Shown: positions 9,416-18,022, counted from the stretch's first letter. The stretch: 64,000 nt of DNA from an uncultured Hyphomonas sp. (GCF_963675305.1 NZ_OY776147.1:62001-126000); one strand, 5' to 3'. The notes: generated from the sequence alone by a model not told the origin. Program-made: numbers and translations.

Positions 9416-9550
9416 CTAAAATGCAGCCAGTTCCCGGATCGCATCGGCGATCTTTTCGGGATTGACCATGAACCAGTCCTGCATGGGATGGCTGAACGGC
9501 ACGCCCGGCACATCCGGCCCGGCCAGCCGCTTCACCGGCGCATCCGGCGG
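9416..9550 (-). CDS. pdhB: Pyruvate dehydrogenase E1-beta, C-terminal fragment
   Basis: Only the last 40-odd residues survive: DAPVKRLAGPDVPGVPFS and then NPEKIADAIREL, the typical end of transketolase-like E1-beta subunits, which bind thiamine diphosphate with E1-alpha. Its TAG stop (9416-9418) overlaps the ribosome-binding site of the E2 gene, a normal E1-beta/E2 arrangement. Upstream of about 9,550 the open frame continues but shows no E1-beta similarity; the opposite strand there encodes HrpB instead. The gene is therefore cut at the junction. The exact left and right limits of E1-beta homology are uncertain by some 50 bases. Confidence 0.75.
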   Translation of the reverse strand, partial: PPDAPVKRLAGPDVPGVPFSHPMQDWFMVNPEKIADAIRELAAF

Positions 9551-9600
9551 GGCTTCGAAAGAGGCACGCATTTCGCTGGCAGTACCGATCAGCGAGGCAG
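9535..9600. other. Junction between two unrelated genomes
   Basis: Left of this interval the sequence encodes Chloroflexota-like proteins, right of it alphaproteobacterial ones. Two genes are truncated here in opposite orientation: pdhB (minus) loses its first six-sevenths and hrpB (plus) loses its helicase core. No transposase, integrase, tRNA or direct repeat marks the spot. A chimeric contig join is the most likely explanation. Confidence 0.75.
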
Positions 9601-10349
9601 ATGCGCTGGCAAGCGGGAAGACGATCACGGAAGACCGGGCAGAATTCGATCCGAAGACCGGGCGGTTTGCCGCGCGGCGCGTGAAGGCGCTGGGCGCGAT
9701 TGTGCTGTCTGAAGCGCCATTGCCGAAGCCGTATGCGACCGTGGCGGCCAGGGCGATGCTGGAAGCTGTCCGGGAACAGGGCTTCGCCGCCATCGGGGCA
9801 GGGGAGTTTGTGGAGGAAACACTGTCGCGGATCGCTCTGTTGGAACAGGCCGGATTAATCGAGGCGCAGGGGCAGAGCATGGACAGCCTGCTTGCCTCCG
9901 CCGACAACTGGCTGCTGCCCTGCCTGAAGAAAGCCGGGGCACAGGTGCCGGCGGATTACAAAGTGCGCGAGGCGTTGATTGCTTCGTTCGACTGGCAGGT
10001 GCAGGAGGCGCTCCGCACGGCTGTGCCGCTATCGCTGGAACTGCCGTCCGGGCAGACGGCGCGGGTCGACTATCTCGATCCGCGCGCGCCGCTGGTCTCC
10101 GCACGGGCGCAAGCCTTCTGGGGGTGTGCGGAGCATTTGCGGATTGCCAATGGCCGCGTGCCGGTGACGGTGGAGATGCTGTCGCCCGGCATGAAGCCCG
10201 TTGCGACAACGCAGGACCTGCCGGCCTTCTGGCAAGGCGGTTACAAGGACATGGCAAAGGACATGCGCGGGCGCTATCCCAAGCATGACTGGCCGGACGA
10301 CCCGGCGAGTGCGCGCGCGCATGAAGGCCGGACAAAGAAGAGACTGTAA
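9550..10349 (+). CDS. hrpB: ATP-dependent helicase HrpB, C-terminal fragment
   Basis: About 265 residues matching the end of the DEAH-box helicase HrpB. Recognisable segments are ARRVKALGAIVLSEAPLP, LPSGQTARVDYLDPRAPLVS, GRVPVTVEMLSPGMKPVATT and the hallmark MRGRYPKHDWPDDP near the C-terminus. The RecA-like motor domains (roughly 550 residues) are absent because the sequence joins foreign DNA at about 9,550. The open frame runs back to 9462, but those codons overlap pdhB and are not part of HrpB. The stop TAA at 10347-10349 shares a base with the next ATG. Confidence 0.82.
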
Positions 10350-10834
10350 TGTCCCGTGAAATCCACATTCGCAGCGATTGGCGCGAAGGTGACGTCGAGC
10401 GCATCGTCGACCTGCACAGGCGCGGCTACGAACAGGAAGGCGCACATTATGGGGCCGACTTTCTGGACCATGTGCGGCACACGGTTGAAGAGGCGGACAT
10501 TCCGTCCCGCCCGGGAAGTTGTGTCTGGTTTGTGGAACTGGACGGCGAAACGGTCGGCTGCGCCGCGGTGGTCGATCGCGGCGATACCGGCCAGCTCCGC
10601 TGGGTGGTGCTGACGCCGGAGACGCGTGGTCTGGGCCTTGGCGGCAAGCTGCTGGACGCGGCCATGAAACATGCCGAAGCGCAGGACTGGCAATCCATCT
10701 ATCTGGAAACGACCGACGGGCTGGACGCGTCCATGGCGCTCTACAAGCGGCTGGGTTTTGAAATCGAAATTGCGGAAGACCGCCCGCTCTGGCATGGCGG
10801 CGGCCGCTTCCTTCAGATGCGCCGGAAGCTCTGA
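10349..10834 (+). CDS. GNAT-family N-acetyltransferase
   Basis: 161-residue Gcn5-related acetyltransferase. The acetyl-CoA pyrophosphate-binding motif is LTPETRGLGLGGKLLDAAM (about residues 90-108), preceded by the beta-4 strand GQLRWVVL and followed by the C-terminal YLETTDGLDASMALYKRLGF. The substrate cannot be told; the MALYKRLGFE ending resembles small-molecule or MarR-associated acetyltransferases. Its start codon overlaps the hrpB stop by one base, so the two are co-translated. Confidence 0.85.
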   Translation: MSREIHIRSDWREGDVERIVDLHRRGYEQEGAHYGADFLDHVRHTVEEADIPSRPGSCVWFVELDGETVGCAAVVDRGDTGQLRWVVLTPETRGLGLGGKLLDAAMKHAEAQDWQSIYLETTDGLDASMALYKRLGFEIEIAEDRPLWHGGGRFLQMRRKL

Positions 10835-10836
10835 CC

Positions 10837-11484
10837 TCAGAACGGGGACGGCGAGGCGAGCGTCAGCCGAGTGCCAGTAACAGGGTGCTCGAAAGCAAGC
10901 CGGCAGGCATGCAGATGCAGCCGTGACGCCGCTGCCAACGCAGCCTTATGGGCATAGAGTTCATCCCCGAGGATCGGGTGGCCGATTTCCGCGAGATGCA
11001 CACGCAGCTGGTGCGACCGTCCTGTGAGCGGCGTCAGGCGCAGACGGGTGTGATCTGCGTGTGCCTCTATGGTCTCATACAAAGTCCGGCTCGGCTTTCC
11101 GATCTCGTGGTCAACTTTCTGCCTTGGCCGGTTCGGCCAATCGGTGATCAGCGGCAGGTCGATCTCTCCCGCTGGCGGAGTTGGCGTGCCCCAGACGTCG
11201 GCGAAGTACGCCTTCTCCATTTCACCGCGTTCGAACAGGCGGGACATGGCCGCCTGCATGTCTTTTGACCGGGCGAGCACCAGCAGGCCGCTGGTCGCCA
11301 TGTCCAGCCGGTGGACGGTGAGAGCGCCCGGATGGTCTGCATTGACGCGGGCGACGGCACAGTCGGCTTTTTCCGGTCCCCGTCCGGGTACGGAGAGCAG
11401 GCCCGGCGGCTTGTCGATCGCGATAAGGTGGTCGTCGACATGCACGTAGCGCATAGGGTCCTGCGGTGGCGTGTAGGCTGTCAC
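10837..11484 (-). CDS. rluA: RluA-type RNA pseudouridine synthase
   Basis: 215-residue pseudouridine synthase. The catalytic motif VHRLDMATSGLLVLA places the nucleophilic aspartate at D61. LPLITDWPNRPRQKVDHE and LTGRSHQLRVHLAEIGHPILGD match E. coli RluA closely, so modification of 23S rRNA U746 and tRNA U32 is the likely role. No N-terminal S4 domain is present, as in RluA. Its ATG overlaps the TGA of the upstream histidine kinase gene by 4 bases. An internal ATG at 11454 is a possible alternative start. Convergent with the GNAT gene, only 2 bp apart. Confidence 0.88.
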   Translation of the reverse strand: MTAYTPPQDPMRYVHVDDHLIAIDKPPGLLSVPGRGPEKADCAVARVNADHPGALTVHRLDMATSGLLVLARSKDMQAAMSRLFERGEMEKAYFADVWGTPTPPAGEIDLPLITDWPNRPRQKVDHEIGKPSRTLYETIEAHADHTRLRLTPLTGRSHQLRVHLAEIGHPILGDELYAHKAALAAASRLHLHACRLAFEHPVTGTRLTLASPSPF

Positions 11485-12911
11485 ACCACAATGTCCGGCA
11501 GGATCAGGCGGAACGTCGTGCCGTTCGGCCCGGTGGAGGCGAGGACGAGGTCTCCCCCCATGCCGACGGCGAGTTCCCGGGCGATCACCAGGCCGAGGCC
11601 TGTGCCGGTTTTCCGGGACGAGGCGGCAAAGGGTTTGAACAGGTTCTCCTGCGTCTTCGGTGGCAGGCCGGGACCGGTGTCGGCAAACTCCATGCCCTCC
11701 CCGGTGAGGGACACGGTGATCCGCTTGGGCAGAGACGCGGCTGCGACCATGGCCTCGGCAGCATTGCGGATCAGATTGGTGGCCAGCCGGTGCAGGTGTT
11801 CCGGGTCGGCATGGATGATCCGGGCACTGGGCAATTCATCGACAAACTCGACTTCCGGCCAGGCGGCGAGCGCTTCGGCAGCAGCTTCCTCGACACAGCC
11901 GCGCAGGGAGACCGGCTGCATGTCGGCCGGCTGGGGCGCAGCCTTGCCATAGTCCAGCGTTTCGGAGGCGAGATTGATTGCGCGGGTCAGCGCCCGTTCG
12001 AGGCGCGGGGCAGCTTTCTGAACACGCGGATCTTCCGACCGGGCCAGCGTGTCGGAGACGAGCTGCGCCGAGGCGAGCGAGTTGCGCAGATCGTGATTGA
12101 TCTTGGCAACCGCAGTGCCGAGTTCGGCAAGGTGGGCGCGCTGGCGGAAGGCATCGGCCACGGCCTCTTCCATGTCGGCGAGGGCATTCTGGGCACGGCC
12201 GATCTCGTCACGCCTTGAGGTTGGCGGCAGCCGCCGGGTCCAGGCGCCCGGATCCATCCGGAACTGTTCGACGCTGGCAGTGACGCGCACCATCGGCCGG
12301 ACCACCACGAAATGGAGGAGGACATAGATCACGGTTGCCGCAATCAGGGCGATCAGGAAGGACAGGGCAAGGATGCGTTGGCCATAGGCATAGAGGTCTT
12401 TCCGGAGCGGCGCCTGGGGCACAACCACTTCGATTATGCGATCCGGTGTCGACCCGATCGCCGTGATCACGAGGATGCGGTCCTTCGGCGCAGCGAAGGC
12501 GCCCATTACCTGCATCACCCGGCTGACCGGCGTCGTTTCGCGCAGGTCGAGCTGATAATAGCTGCCTTCTATGTCCATGTCGGAATCGAGCAGCTGGATG
12601 TGCATGTCATCCTCGACCTCCGCCACGGAGAGAACTTCGGCATTCTCCAGTAATTGCTGGGCGAGTTCCTCCGACACCATGCGGGAGGGGGAGGCATCGA
12701 GGGCGAGGGCCGCGATGCGGGCTGCCTGCAGCCGCTCATTCAGCCAGGCCGTGCGGAAACCCGAGGCGCTGGGGATGAAAATCAGCCCCTCAACAAACAG
12801 GATTGCGGCAAGGGTAAAACCGAACAGACGGAACGATAGCCCATGGTACCAGCGAGCGGACGCAGGCTGGCGGACAGGGGCCGGAAGGGGGGCGCTTGCG
12901 TTGCCGTTCAC
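11481..12911 (-). CDS. Orphan sensor histidine kinase
   Basis: 476-residue membrane histidine kinase. Predicted membrane segments are at about 28-48 and 178-201, enclosing a periplasmic sensor of about 125 residues. A HAMP-like linker follows. The H-box is KINHDLRNSL with the phosphoacceptor at H273, then the N-box NLIRNAAEAM, G1 FADTGPGLP and G2 GTGLGLVIA. No response regulator gene is adjacent; instead the gene overlaps rluA by 4 bases. The signal sensed is unknown. Start ATG is at 12911; the next gene upstream is 15 bases away on the same strand. Confidence 0.87.
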   Translation of the reverse strand: MNGNASAPLPAPVRQPASARWYHGLSFRLFGFTLAAILFVEGLIFIPSASGFRTAWLNERLQAARIAALALDASPSRMVSEELAQQLLENAEVLSVAEVEDDMHIQLLDSDMDIEGSYYQLDLRETTPVSRVMQVMGAFAAPKDRILVITAIGSTPDRIIEVVVPQAPLRKDLYAYGQRILALSFLIALIAATVIYVLLHFVVVRPMVRVTASVEQFRMDPGAWTRRLPPTSRRDEIGRAQNALADMEEAVADAFRQRAHLAELGTAVAKINHDLRNSLASAQLVSDTLARSEDPRVQKAAPRLERALTRAINLASETLDYGKAAPQPADMQPVSLRGCVEEAAAEALAAWPEVEFVDELPSARIIHADPEHLHRLATNLIRNAAEAMVAAASLPKRITVSLTGEGMEFADTGPGLPPKTQENLFKPFAASSRKTGTGLGLVIARELAVGMGGDLVLASTGPNGTTFRLILPDIVV

Positions 12912-12926
12912 ATGGGCTGAACTAGC

Positions 12927-14363
12927 CTACGGGATGCGTTGGAGCAAGCCGACGAGACGCCGCGAATTGGTGCCGAACACAACCGGTGTGAAGTGGGCCG
13001 ACGCGGCCCGTTTCACGACTTCGGCGCGGGTCGGGTAAGGCGAGATGAAATTGGTCAGCGCGGTCAGCTTCAACCCGTTCGACATGGCGACCGAAACGAG
13101 CTGGAGAATGTCGCCCGCGCCTTCGCCCACGATAGACGCGCCGACGAGTTTTCCCTTGTGCAGCACCAGTTTGCACTCGCCGAGCGTCTTGCCCTCGGCA
13201 ATGGCACGGTCGTTTTCATGGAAGGGGAAGGCGGATGTGGTGACCATGCTGCCATGTTTGGCAATCGCTTCGGCTTCGGTCAGGCCGAGCTGGGCGACTT
13301 CCGGGCTGGTATAGGTAACGGCCGGGACCGGCAGGCTGGAGGCCTTGGTGCCTTGTTTGAAGAAGGCCCGGCGGGTGAAGACCGAGGCGTGCCATCCGGC
13401 GATATGCGTGAACTGCTCCTTGCCGGCGGCATCGCCCAGCGCCCAGACGCGGGGATTGGACCGGGAGCGCAGCGTGTCGCCCACGACGATGCCCTTGTGG
13501 TCGGCCTCGACCCCGCCTTTTTCAAGGTCCAGACCGTCCAGAACGGCGCGGCGGCCCGTGGCGACCAGAAGGTGACTGCCTTCGATCACCGGCGTGCCTG
13601 CATCGTTTTCGGTGTGCACGCGGATATGCCCGCTTTCCTGTGTGACGCGCCCGGCCTTGTGTTGTTCGAGGATGGTCACGCCTTCATCCCGCAAGGCCTT
13701 GATGGCGATGGCGGCGTGTTCGGCATCTGCGCGGGGCATCGCCCGGCCCATCTCGATCACGGTGACGTCTGACCCGAGGCGCCGGAAAGCCTGCGCCATT
13801 TCGAGGCCAATCGGGCCGCCGCCGAGGATGATCAAATGGCGGGGCAGTTCCGGCAGCGTGAAGATGGTTTCATTGGTCAGGAAGGGCACGTCCATCAGCC
13901 CGTCAATCGGCGGGATGAATGCGCGCGAGCCTGTGGCGATGACGATACGGCGGGCCTGGGTCCGGGTCGTATCGGAGACGATGGTTTTCTTGTCAGCAAA
14001 ACGGGCTGCTTCCCGGATGACCGTGACGCCGAGGCCTTCAAACCGTTCCTGGCTGTCGACGGGGGCGATCGTCTCGATGGCGCTGGAGACATGGGCCTTG
14101 ACGGCATTCCAGTCCGTTTTTGGGTCCTGAGTCTGGATTCCGTACTTTTTGGCGTCGCGCACACCGGCCGCTGCCTTCGCGGCGCTGAGCAGCGCCTTGG
14201 AGGGGACGCAGCCATAATTCAGGCAGTCGCCGCCCATTTTGTGCTTCTCGTAGAGAACCACTTTCAATCCGAGCTGGGCAGCGCCGGCCGCCGCGGACAG
14301 GCCGCCGGATCCGGCCCCAATCACGCAAAGGTCGGCTTTCATGTCTTTTACTGGGTCGGTCAT
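12927..14363 (-). CDS. MerA/Lpd-like FAD disulfide oxidoreductase, atypical active site
   Basis: 478-residue class I pyridine-nucleotide-disulfide oxidoreductase. The FAD site is LCVIGAGSGGLSAAAGA and the redox disulfide GGDCLNYGC gives C47 and C52. The NAD(P) fold is LIILGGGPIGLEMAQAF and the second FAD motif is VWALGDAAG. At the C-terminus the family's HxHPTxxE is replaced by SPYPTRAE, so the histidine acid/base is absent by eye while the glutamate remains. No mercury-binding C-terminal cysteines are seen, so mercuric reductase activity is unlikely despite common naming. Overlaps the upstream TVP38 gene by 4 bases in a DUF547-TVP38-oxidoreductase operon. Confidence 0.85.
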   Translation of the reverse strand: MTDPVKDMKADLCVIGAGSGGLSAAAGAAQLGLKVVLYEKHKMGGDCLNYGCVPSKALLSAAKAAAGVRDAKKYGIQTQDPKTDWNAVKAHVSSAIETIAPVDSQERFEGLGVTVIREAARFADKKTIVSDTTRTQARRIVIATGSRAFIPPIDGLMDVPFLTNETIFTLPELPRHLIILGGGPIGLEMAQAFRRLGSDVTVIEMGRAMPRADAEHAAIAIKALRDEGVTILEQHKAGRVTQESGHIRVHTENDAGTPVIEGSHLLVATGRRAVLDGLDLEKGGVEADHKGIVVGDTLRSRSNPRVWALGDAAGKEQFTHIAGWHASVFTRRAFFKQGTKASSLPVPAVTYTSPEVAQLGLTEAEAIAKHGSMVTTSAFPFHENDRAIAEGKTLGECKLVLHKGKLVGASIVGEGAGDILQLVSVAMSNGLKLTALTNFISPYPTRAEVVKRAASAHFTPVVFGTNSRRLVGLLQRIP

Positions 14364-15106
14364 GCGGGCGGGCTTTCGATTTTGGGGACCTTGCGGCCCA
14401 TGATTTTCTTCCAGATCACCGGCATGAGGGAAACGACGGCAAGCGCCGCGAAGGCGGGCACCAGGTTTCCGGCGACGGCACCGATGTCAGGGTTTTCGCC
14501 CGCTTCGAAGGTCGCGCCGAGGCCGGCACCGATCCAGGTATAGGCAACCACACCCGGGATGATGCCGATGGCCGTGGTCAGGGCATAGTCCGGGTAGCGC
14601 GCGCCCAGCAGCGCCGGAGCAATATTGGCAACAGGGAAGGGCACGATCGGCAGGAAGCGCAGGGCGAACATGTACGAGCGCGGGTTCTCATGGAAGCCAG
14701 CCTCCATCCGGCGAAGAAAGGGGCCGGCCCGCTCGCGCAGCATGCCGCCGAAGGCTGTGCGGGCGGCCAGGAACAGGAGGCTCGCGCCCAGCGTGGCGCC
14801 GACGACGGTGGCAGCAGATCCGCCCGCGAGGCCGAAGAGGAACCCGCCTGCGATCGTGATCCAGAGGGCGCCCGGCACCATGAACAGCGTGGAGAGTGCA
14901 TAGATGATCACATAGGCGGCGACGGCGACCAGCAGATTGCCTTCGACGAAGCTGCGCAGGGCTTCATGCTGTTCGCGCAGGGTCTGCAGTGACAGGTAAT
15001 CGAACAGGCCGAGGCGCCAGCCTGCCAGCAGGCCGGCAGCGATCAGATAGACCGGCCAGAGGCGCTGCCAGAGCGGCGCGCGCGATTTGGTACTGGTGTC
15101 GGTCAT
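14360..15106 (-). CDS. TVP38/TMEM64 (DedA-superfamily) membrane protein
   Basis: 248-residue inner-membrane protein of the SNARE-associated/VTT domain family. Hydrophobic segments lie near residues 14-27, 53-75, 76-105 and 200-225, with the re-entrant motif GALWITIAGGFLFGLAGG and the conserved RFLPIVPFPVANIAPALLGAR typical of VTT proteins. Related proteins are implicated in lipid scramblase or flippase functions. It overlaps its neighbours on both sides by 4 bases, so it is tightly co-translated with the DUF547 protein and the flavoprotein. Confidence 0.85.
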   Translation of the reverse strand: MTDTSTKSRAPLWQRLWPVYLIAAGLLAGWRLGLFDYLSLQTLREQHEALRSFVEGNLLVAVAAYVIIYALSTLFMVPGALWITIAGGFLFGLAGGSAATVVGATLGASLLFLAARTAFGGMLRERAGPFLRRMEAGFHENPRSYMFALRFLPIVPFPVANIAPALLGARYPDYALTTAIGIIPGVVAYTWIGAGLGATFEAGENPDIGAVAGNLVPAFAALAVVSLMPVIWKKIMGRKVPKIESPPA

Positions 15107-15924
15107 TCGGTTTCGGCCTTCTTCGTGTCGTTGAGGGACCAGTCATAGTCATACGCGCGAATGCGTGGATCAGAGCGGATGTTTTCGGCGAGGCCCGGGT
15201 CTGCATAGGCCAGAAGGTGTTGGATAACAGCCTGTTTCGATCCGCCAAAGTCGGATTCGAACCAGTCATAGATCGAGGAGACGGTCAGGCCGCGGTTTGT
15301 GACGGTCACGCCGCGCGGATCGTTGATATAGGCGCGCGCCGCTGCGGCGAGCTTTTCGTCCAGCGTGTCGCCCTGCCAGGCCTCCTGCTGCAGGTTGGGG
15401 CAGGAGTAGGCGGCGCAATTGATGGCATAATGCACAAGCGGATTGCCGAAACGCGGTCGCAGGATGCCGTGCTCGATCTCGTCGAGGGAGACAGTCTTGC
15501 CGCCGGCCACCACTTTGATCTTCTTCCACGGTCCGCCGAACAGATAGCCGTCACGGATCGATCCGGTGGGGTATCGTTCCAGAATGTAGCGGACGGTAAC
15601 GGCATTATAGAGATTGGCCCAGGCGGCGAAGGTGGCCGCATCGCTGCCGGACAGGTCCATGTCCGCAAAGCCGGCGATGTATGTGTCGAGCGTGGCCCGA
15701 TCCTCTGCATTTGCCTTGAAGGCCGCATAGTCCACGCGGTTCACACCATCCGGGCCGGTCGTCACATATTTCTTCAGGAGGCAGGTCCAGGCGGCATGGG
15801 CCGGTTTCTCGGCCGGCAATTGCTGGACCATGCCGGAGACCGGAACGGCTGGCTGCGCCAGTGCGCTGAGCGGAGTCAGGGCGAGGGCGACGGGCAGGGC
15901 GAGACGGCAGGCGGCGGCGGGCAT
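15103..15924 (-). CDS. Exported DUF547 protein
   Basis: 273-residue protein with a cleavable signal peptide (MPAAACRLALPVALALTPLSALAQ). The DUF547 core includes AAWANLYNAVTVRYIL, VHYAINCAAYSCPNL and ARAYINDPRGVTV. DUF547 has a papain-like or transglutaminase-like look with a Cys in the NCAAYSCP segment, but no activity is established. The start at 15924 is chosen because it begins a clean signal peptide; the frame stays open to 15996. It is the first gene of the DUF547-TVP38-oxidoreductase operon. Confidence 0.8.
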   Translation of the reverse strand: MPAAACRLALPVALALTPLSALAQPAVPVSGMVQQLPAEKPAHAAWTCLLKKYVTTGPDGVNRVDYAAFKANAEDRATLDTYIAGFADMDLSGSDAATFAAWANLYNAVTVRYILERYPTGSIRDGYLFGGPWKKIKVVAGGKTVSLDEIEHGILRPRFGNPLVHYAINCAAYSCPNLQQEAWQGDTLDEKLAAAARAYINDPRGVTVTNRGLTVSSIYDWFESDFGGSKQAVIQHLLAYADPGLAENIRSDPRIRAYDYDWSLNDTKKAETE

Positions 15925-16035
15925 GGGGCGGATCGGCTCCGGATCGGGTGAATGGAAGCCATCACATAGCGCACTCGGATGAACTGTGCCCGTCACGCCT
16001 TCTCAGTTACCGATCAAAGGCCCGTGATCGGCGTC

Positions 16036-17214
16036 TCAGCCGCCAGTGGCCGGTGTATCGATTTCCATCCAGTCCTGTGGCGGCAGATCATAGAGCATGT
16101 CCATGACCTCAAACCCGATACCGTTCGGGCGGCGGGAGCTGGAGTTCCAGAGGATCACGACGCCGGTGTCCTGCTCCGGATCGAACAGGATATAGGACCT
16201 GTAGCCCTCGACGGCGCCGCGGTGGCCGATCACCCGGTTGCCATTGACGCCATATTTGTAGATCCGCCAGCCGAGGCCGTAGCGGGCATCGCGCACCGTG
16301 CCCCGGTACCGGCTGGACATGCGTCTTTGCTCGCCGCTTGTGTAGACACGCGGGGTCTGGAGCATTTCCAGCGCTTTATCGCTGAGCACATCCGGCATCA
16401 GCCCCATCTGGGCGCGGGCATAATTGGCAAGGTCGAGGATAGACCCATTTACGCCGCCGGCGGCCGGAACCCGGTAATAGTCTTCATTGACTCGCCGTTT
16501 CAGCTGCGTGTCGTCCGCTCTGGACCGCCTCGAATAGGGGCGGGCCCAGGAGGGCGCTGTCTGAAGGCCGTTCCGGCCGATACTCGCCGATACCATGCCC
16601 AGGGGCTTGAAAACCGATTTTTCCACCGCCTCGGCATAGGAAGACTGGGTCACGTCTTCCACGACTTCGGAAATCGTGTCGTAGGCGACGTTCTGATAGG
16701 TGTGGCAATCGCCCACCGGGCAGAGCGGTTTGAGGGATCTCAGGCTGTGGCGGATGTCTGCAGCCTCCCAGCCATCCTCCAGCCGCGTGTCATAGGCATT
16801 CGGGACAATGCCGAGCCGGTGGGAGAGGACATCTTCCAGCGTCGCACGATGCTCCCCGCCGCCCGGCAGCCGGAGCGACGTCCGGAACTTTGAGACCGTA
16901 TCTGTCAGATTGAGTGCGTGCTGGTCGGCAAGGATCGCGACTTCGGTGGCTGCGACGCCCTTTGACAGCGAGGCCCAGCGGAAGACCGTCTCATCCGTCA
17001 CCGGCGTGCCGCCGCGTTCGGTCACGCCATAGCCATTGGCGAAGGCAATCTTGCCTTGATCGATCACCGCGACTGCCAGACCGACGATTTCTTCCCGCGT
17101 CGCCAGCCGGCTGATCCGGTCATCGAGGCGCTTGTAGTCTATGGTCTGGGCGAGGGCGGCGGGCAGGGGGAGTGTTGCGGCAAGACAAATGGCCAATGTG
17201 CGCAGGAAACGCAT
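16036..17214 (-). CDS. Secreted serine hydrolase, beta-lactamase/PBP4* family
   Basis: 392-residue serine hydrolase (class C beta-lactamase/esterase fold) with a signal peptide (MRFLRTLAICLAATLPLPAALAQ). Catalytic motifs are SLSK (S82, K85), the tyrosine motif YQNVAYD near residue 178, and a GHRG motif in the place of KTG near residue 342. Possible roles are peptidase, esterase or cell-wall editing; the sequence does not choose. It is a monocistronic minus-strand gene upstream of and divergent from rpmH. Confidence 0.83.
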   Translation of the reverse strand: MRFLRTLAICLAATLPLPAALAQTIDYKRLDDRISRLATREEIVGLAVAVIDQGKIAFANGYGVTERGGTPVTDETVFRWASLSKGVAATEVAILADQHALNLTDTVSKFRTSLRLPGGGEHRATLEDVLSHRLGIVPNAYDTRLEDGWEAADIRHSLRSLKPLCPVGDCHTYQNVAYDTISEVVEDVTQSSYAEAVEKSVFKPLGMVSASIGRNGLQTAPSWARPYSRRSRADDTQLKRRVNEDYYRVPAAGGVNGSILDLANYARAQMGLMPDVLSDKALEMLQTPRVYTSGEQRRMSSRYRGTVRDARYGLGWRIYKYGVNGNRVIGHRGAVEGYRSYILFDPEQDTGVVILWNSSSRRPNGIGFEVMDMLYDLPPQDWMEIDTPATGG

Positions 17215-17365
17215 AATCTGATCCCGTGTTTATGGCCCGCCCGGTTCCAGACACACCAAGACTCTCTGCGGATGTAAAGATCGCTGGATGCAGCCGGGCA
17301 CAATCTGTAAGCCGGTCTGGCAAACAGCGGGCCCGGCTGACCGCTTTTCATGCTGATTGCATGAC

Positions 17366-17394
17366 TTGACCCGGCGCGCCCGGCCCTGTATTGG
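17366..17394 (+). promoter_or_regulatory. Promoter of rpmH-rnpA
   Basis: TTGACC at 17366-17371 and TATTGG at 17389-17394 are separated by 17 bp, a good sigma-70 type promoter for an alphaproteobacterium. It is about 40 bp upstream of the rpmH ATG. Confidence 0.6.
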
Positions 17395-17432
17395 CCCCCT
17401 TTTCCGAGACACTTAGCTTCCAGAGCAGACTG

Positions 17433-17567
17433 ATGAAACGCACTTTCCAGCCGAGCAATCTCCGCCGCAAGCGCACGCACGGCTTCCGTGAGCGCATGTC
17501 CACCAAGAACGGCCGCAAGGTCCTGGCTCGCCGCCGCGCGAAGGGCCGCAAGTCCCTGTCCGCTTAA
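17433..17567 (+). CDS. rpmH: 50S ribosomal protein L34
   Basis: 44-residue L34, the smallest large-subunit ribosomal protein. It starts MKRTFQPSNLRRKRTHGFR and ends ARRRAKGRKSLSA, the canonical sequence. It heads the conserved rpmH-rnpA-yidC-engB block. Confidence 0.98.
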   Translation: MKRTFQPSNLRRKRTHGFRERMSTKNGRKVLARRRAKGRKSLSA

Positions 17568-17603
17568 GAACGGCGCCAGTCCGCCTCTCCGAAGGGGACG
17601 GCC

Positions 17604-17972
17604 GTGACGGCAGATACCGACAAAGCTTTGATTGAGGTCGTACGCCTGCGCGTGCGGCCTCAATTCATTTTCGTGCGCGGTGGCCGGGCAGAGCGGCGGA
17701 AGTCCCTCGTTATCCAGGCCCGCAAGCGGGCAGGGGAGGCGCCGGGCGATCATGCCGGGGCCGGCTTTACCGCCACAAAAAAGATCGGCAGTGCCGTCAT
17801 CCGCAACCGGGCCAAACGGCGCCTTCGCGAGGCTGCACGCCAGTTGCTGCCGCACCATGGCCGCCCCGGTTGGGACTATGTGTTCATTGCGCGTCAGGAT
17901 ACCGCTGATATTGGCTGGCCCCGTTTGCTTGACGATATGGAAAGCGCACTGATAAGCCTCGCCGCTGATTAA
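17604..17972 (+). CDS. rnpA: Ribonuclease P protein component
   Basis: 122-residue protein subunit of RNase P, which helps the RNA subunit process tRNA 5' ends. The conserved basic RNR motif is NRAKRRLREAAR, with the preceding FTATKKIGSAVIRN strand. The GTG start at 17604 was taken; the family fold begins near residue 12. It is 36 bases after rpmH, as in most bacteria. No yidD-like gene is seen between it and yidC. Confidence 0.93.
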   Translation: MTADTDKALIEVVRLRVRPQFIFVRGGRAERRKSLVIQARKRAGEAPGDHAGAGFTATKKIGSAVIRNRAKRRLREAARQLLPHHGRPGWDYVFIARQDTADIGWPRLLDDMESALISLAAD

Positions 17973-18022
17973 ACCCCGCCGCCCGTCCGGGCGATCCTGC
18001 TTCAAGATTCCGGGACCCCGAG

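Noticed and set aside
1..9550. Horizontal transfer of a Chloroflexota block into an alphaproteobacterium
   Set aside because: Both border genes are truncated and no mobile element is present; assembly chimerism is simpler. Kept as an alternative in the findings.
12927..14363. True mercuric reductase
   Set aside because: The C-terminal vicinal cysteines and N-terminal metal-binding domain are absent, and no mer genes are nearby.
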